Shown here one piece after another: positions 63,935 through 64,000 of a DNA stretch of 64,000 nt. Each line of letters starts with the position of its first letter. Position 1 is the stretch's first letter. The notes under the pieces are model-generated. The model was not told the DNA's origin. It made no database searches and saw only the letters and a list, made by a program, of their open reading frames with translations. The position numbers were made by a program, and so were the translations under genes. This DNA is from Vibrio xiamenensis. GTDB taxonomy: Bacteria > Pseudomonadota > Gammaproteobacteria > Enterobacterales > Vibrionaceae. Location of the stretch: positions 62,001-126,000 of the forward strand of contig NZ_FNDD01000006.1 in the NCBI RefSeq assembly GCF_900100015.1, written 5' to 3'.

Positions 63935-64000
63935 TTAATCAAACCAATGCTGCGTTCGGTTGGCAAACCACACCAAAGACAACATCACTGGTACTTCGAC
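63935..64000 (-). CDS. ACR3-type arsenite transporter (C-terminal fragment, cut by window edge)
   Basis: The last 21 codons and the stop read on the minus strand: EVPVMLSLVWFANRTQ is the typical C-terminus of ACR3-family arsenite efflux transporters. The frame is open to the window end, so most of the gene lies outside. The family call rests on this short tail. Confidence 0.6.
   Translation of the reverse strand, partial: VEVPVMLSLVWFANRTQHWFD

Noticed and set aside
1-64000. Prophage, insertion sequence, integron or CRISPR array
   Set aside because: No transposase, integrase, phage gene, long terminal repeats or regularly spaced repeats were seen.

Overview
The window looks like a stretch of chromosome from a marine gammaproteobacterium of the Vibrionaceae, most likely a Vibrio. 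Supporting signs are the NarQP pair divergent from a napFDABC operon that ends in a tiny TIGR02808-type membrane protein, a FabV enoyl reductase, nrdDG, inosine-guanosine kinase, many chemoreceptors and c-di-GMP proteins, and moderate GC. I saw no phage genes, insertion sequence, integron, CRISPR array, tRNA or rRNA. It reads as ordinary chromosome with a few accessory modules.

Layout. 1-9 kb: truncated M48 protease, PhnA-like protein, DUF1127 protein, TerC/Alx exporter, an unlisted 31-residue membrane protein, a leaderless 5'-nucleotidase, OLD-family YbjD, a DUF1097 membrane protein, and a YceI/cytochrome b561 pair. 9-14 kb: an unknown protein, a class-3 lipase, an EAL phosphodiesterase and a DcuC carrier. 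14-21 kb: narP-narQ facing napFDABC. 21-31 kb: chemoreceptor, galE, an operon of TonB-dependent receptor, YfiR and diguanylate cyclase, then pxpA and an FAD oxidoreductase. 31-37 kb: ybbP-ybbA divergent from tesA, then fabV. 37-47 kb: GAF-GGDEF-EAL protein, PF09818 ATPase, DnaJ-related protein, 2OG-Fe oxygenase, cutA, HAD phosphatase, CreA, gsk. 47-52 kb: aminotransferase plus Zn-protease lipoprotein, and nrdDG. 52-60 kb: a secreted nuclease-like protein and a sulfur module. 60-64 kb: chemoreceptor, a MetE-like methyltransferase behind a probable MetJ operator, and the last 21 codons of an ACR3-type transporter.

Genes that work together. Nap with NarQP carries out periplasmic nitrate respiration; the shared intergenic region holds a 7-2-7 NarP palindrome and an FNR-like site. 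nrdDG makes dNTPs without oxygen and carries an FNR site, two NrdR boxes three helical turns apart and a DnaA box. The TonB receptor, YfiR and cyclase probably form an envelope-to-c-di-GMP signalling chain. The most unusual unit is at 52.8-60.4 kb. An ArsR repressor with two cysteines placed like those of persulfide sensors (BigR/SqrR/YgaV) leads an operon of two YeeE/YedE half-transporters and a complete RND adaptor-pump pair, and it faces a DUF2892 protein and a CoA-disulfide/persulfide reductase fused to rhodanese.

Limits: all names come from reading protein sequence and motifs by eye, without database searches. Start sites were chosen from Shine-Dalgarno spacing and homologous N-termini. 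Operator calls are motif matches only.
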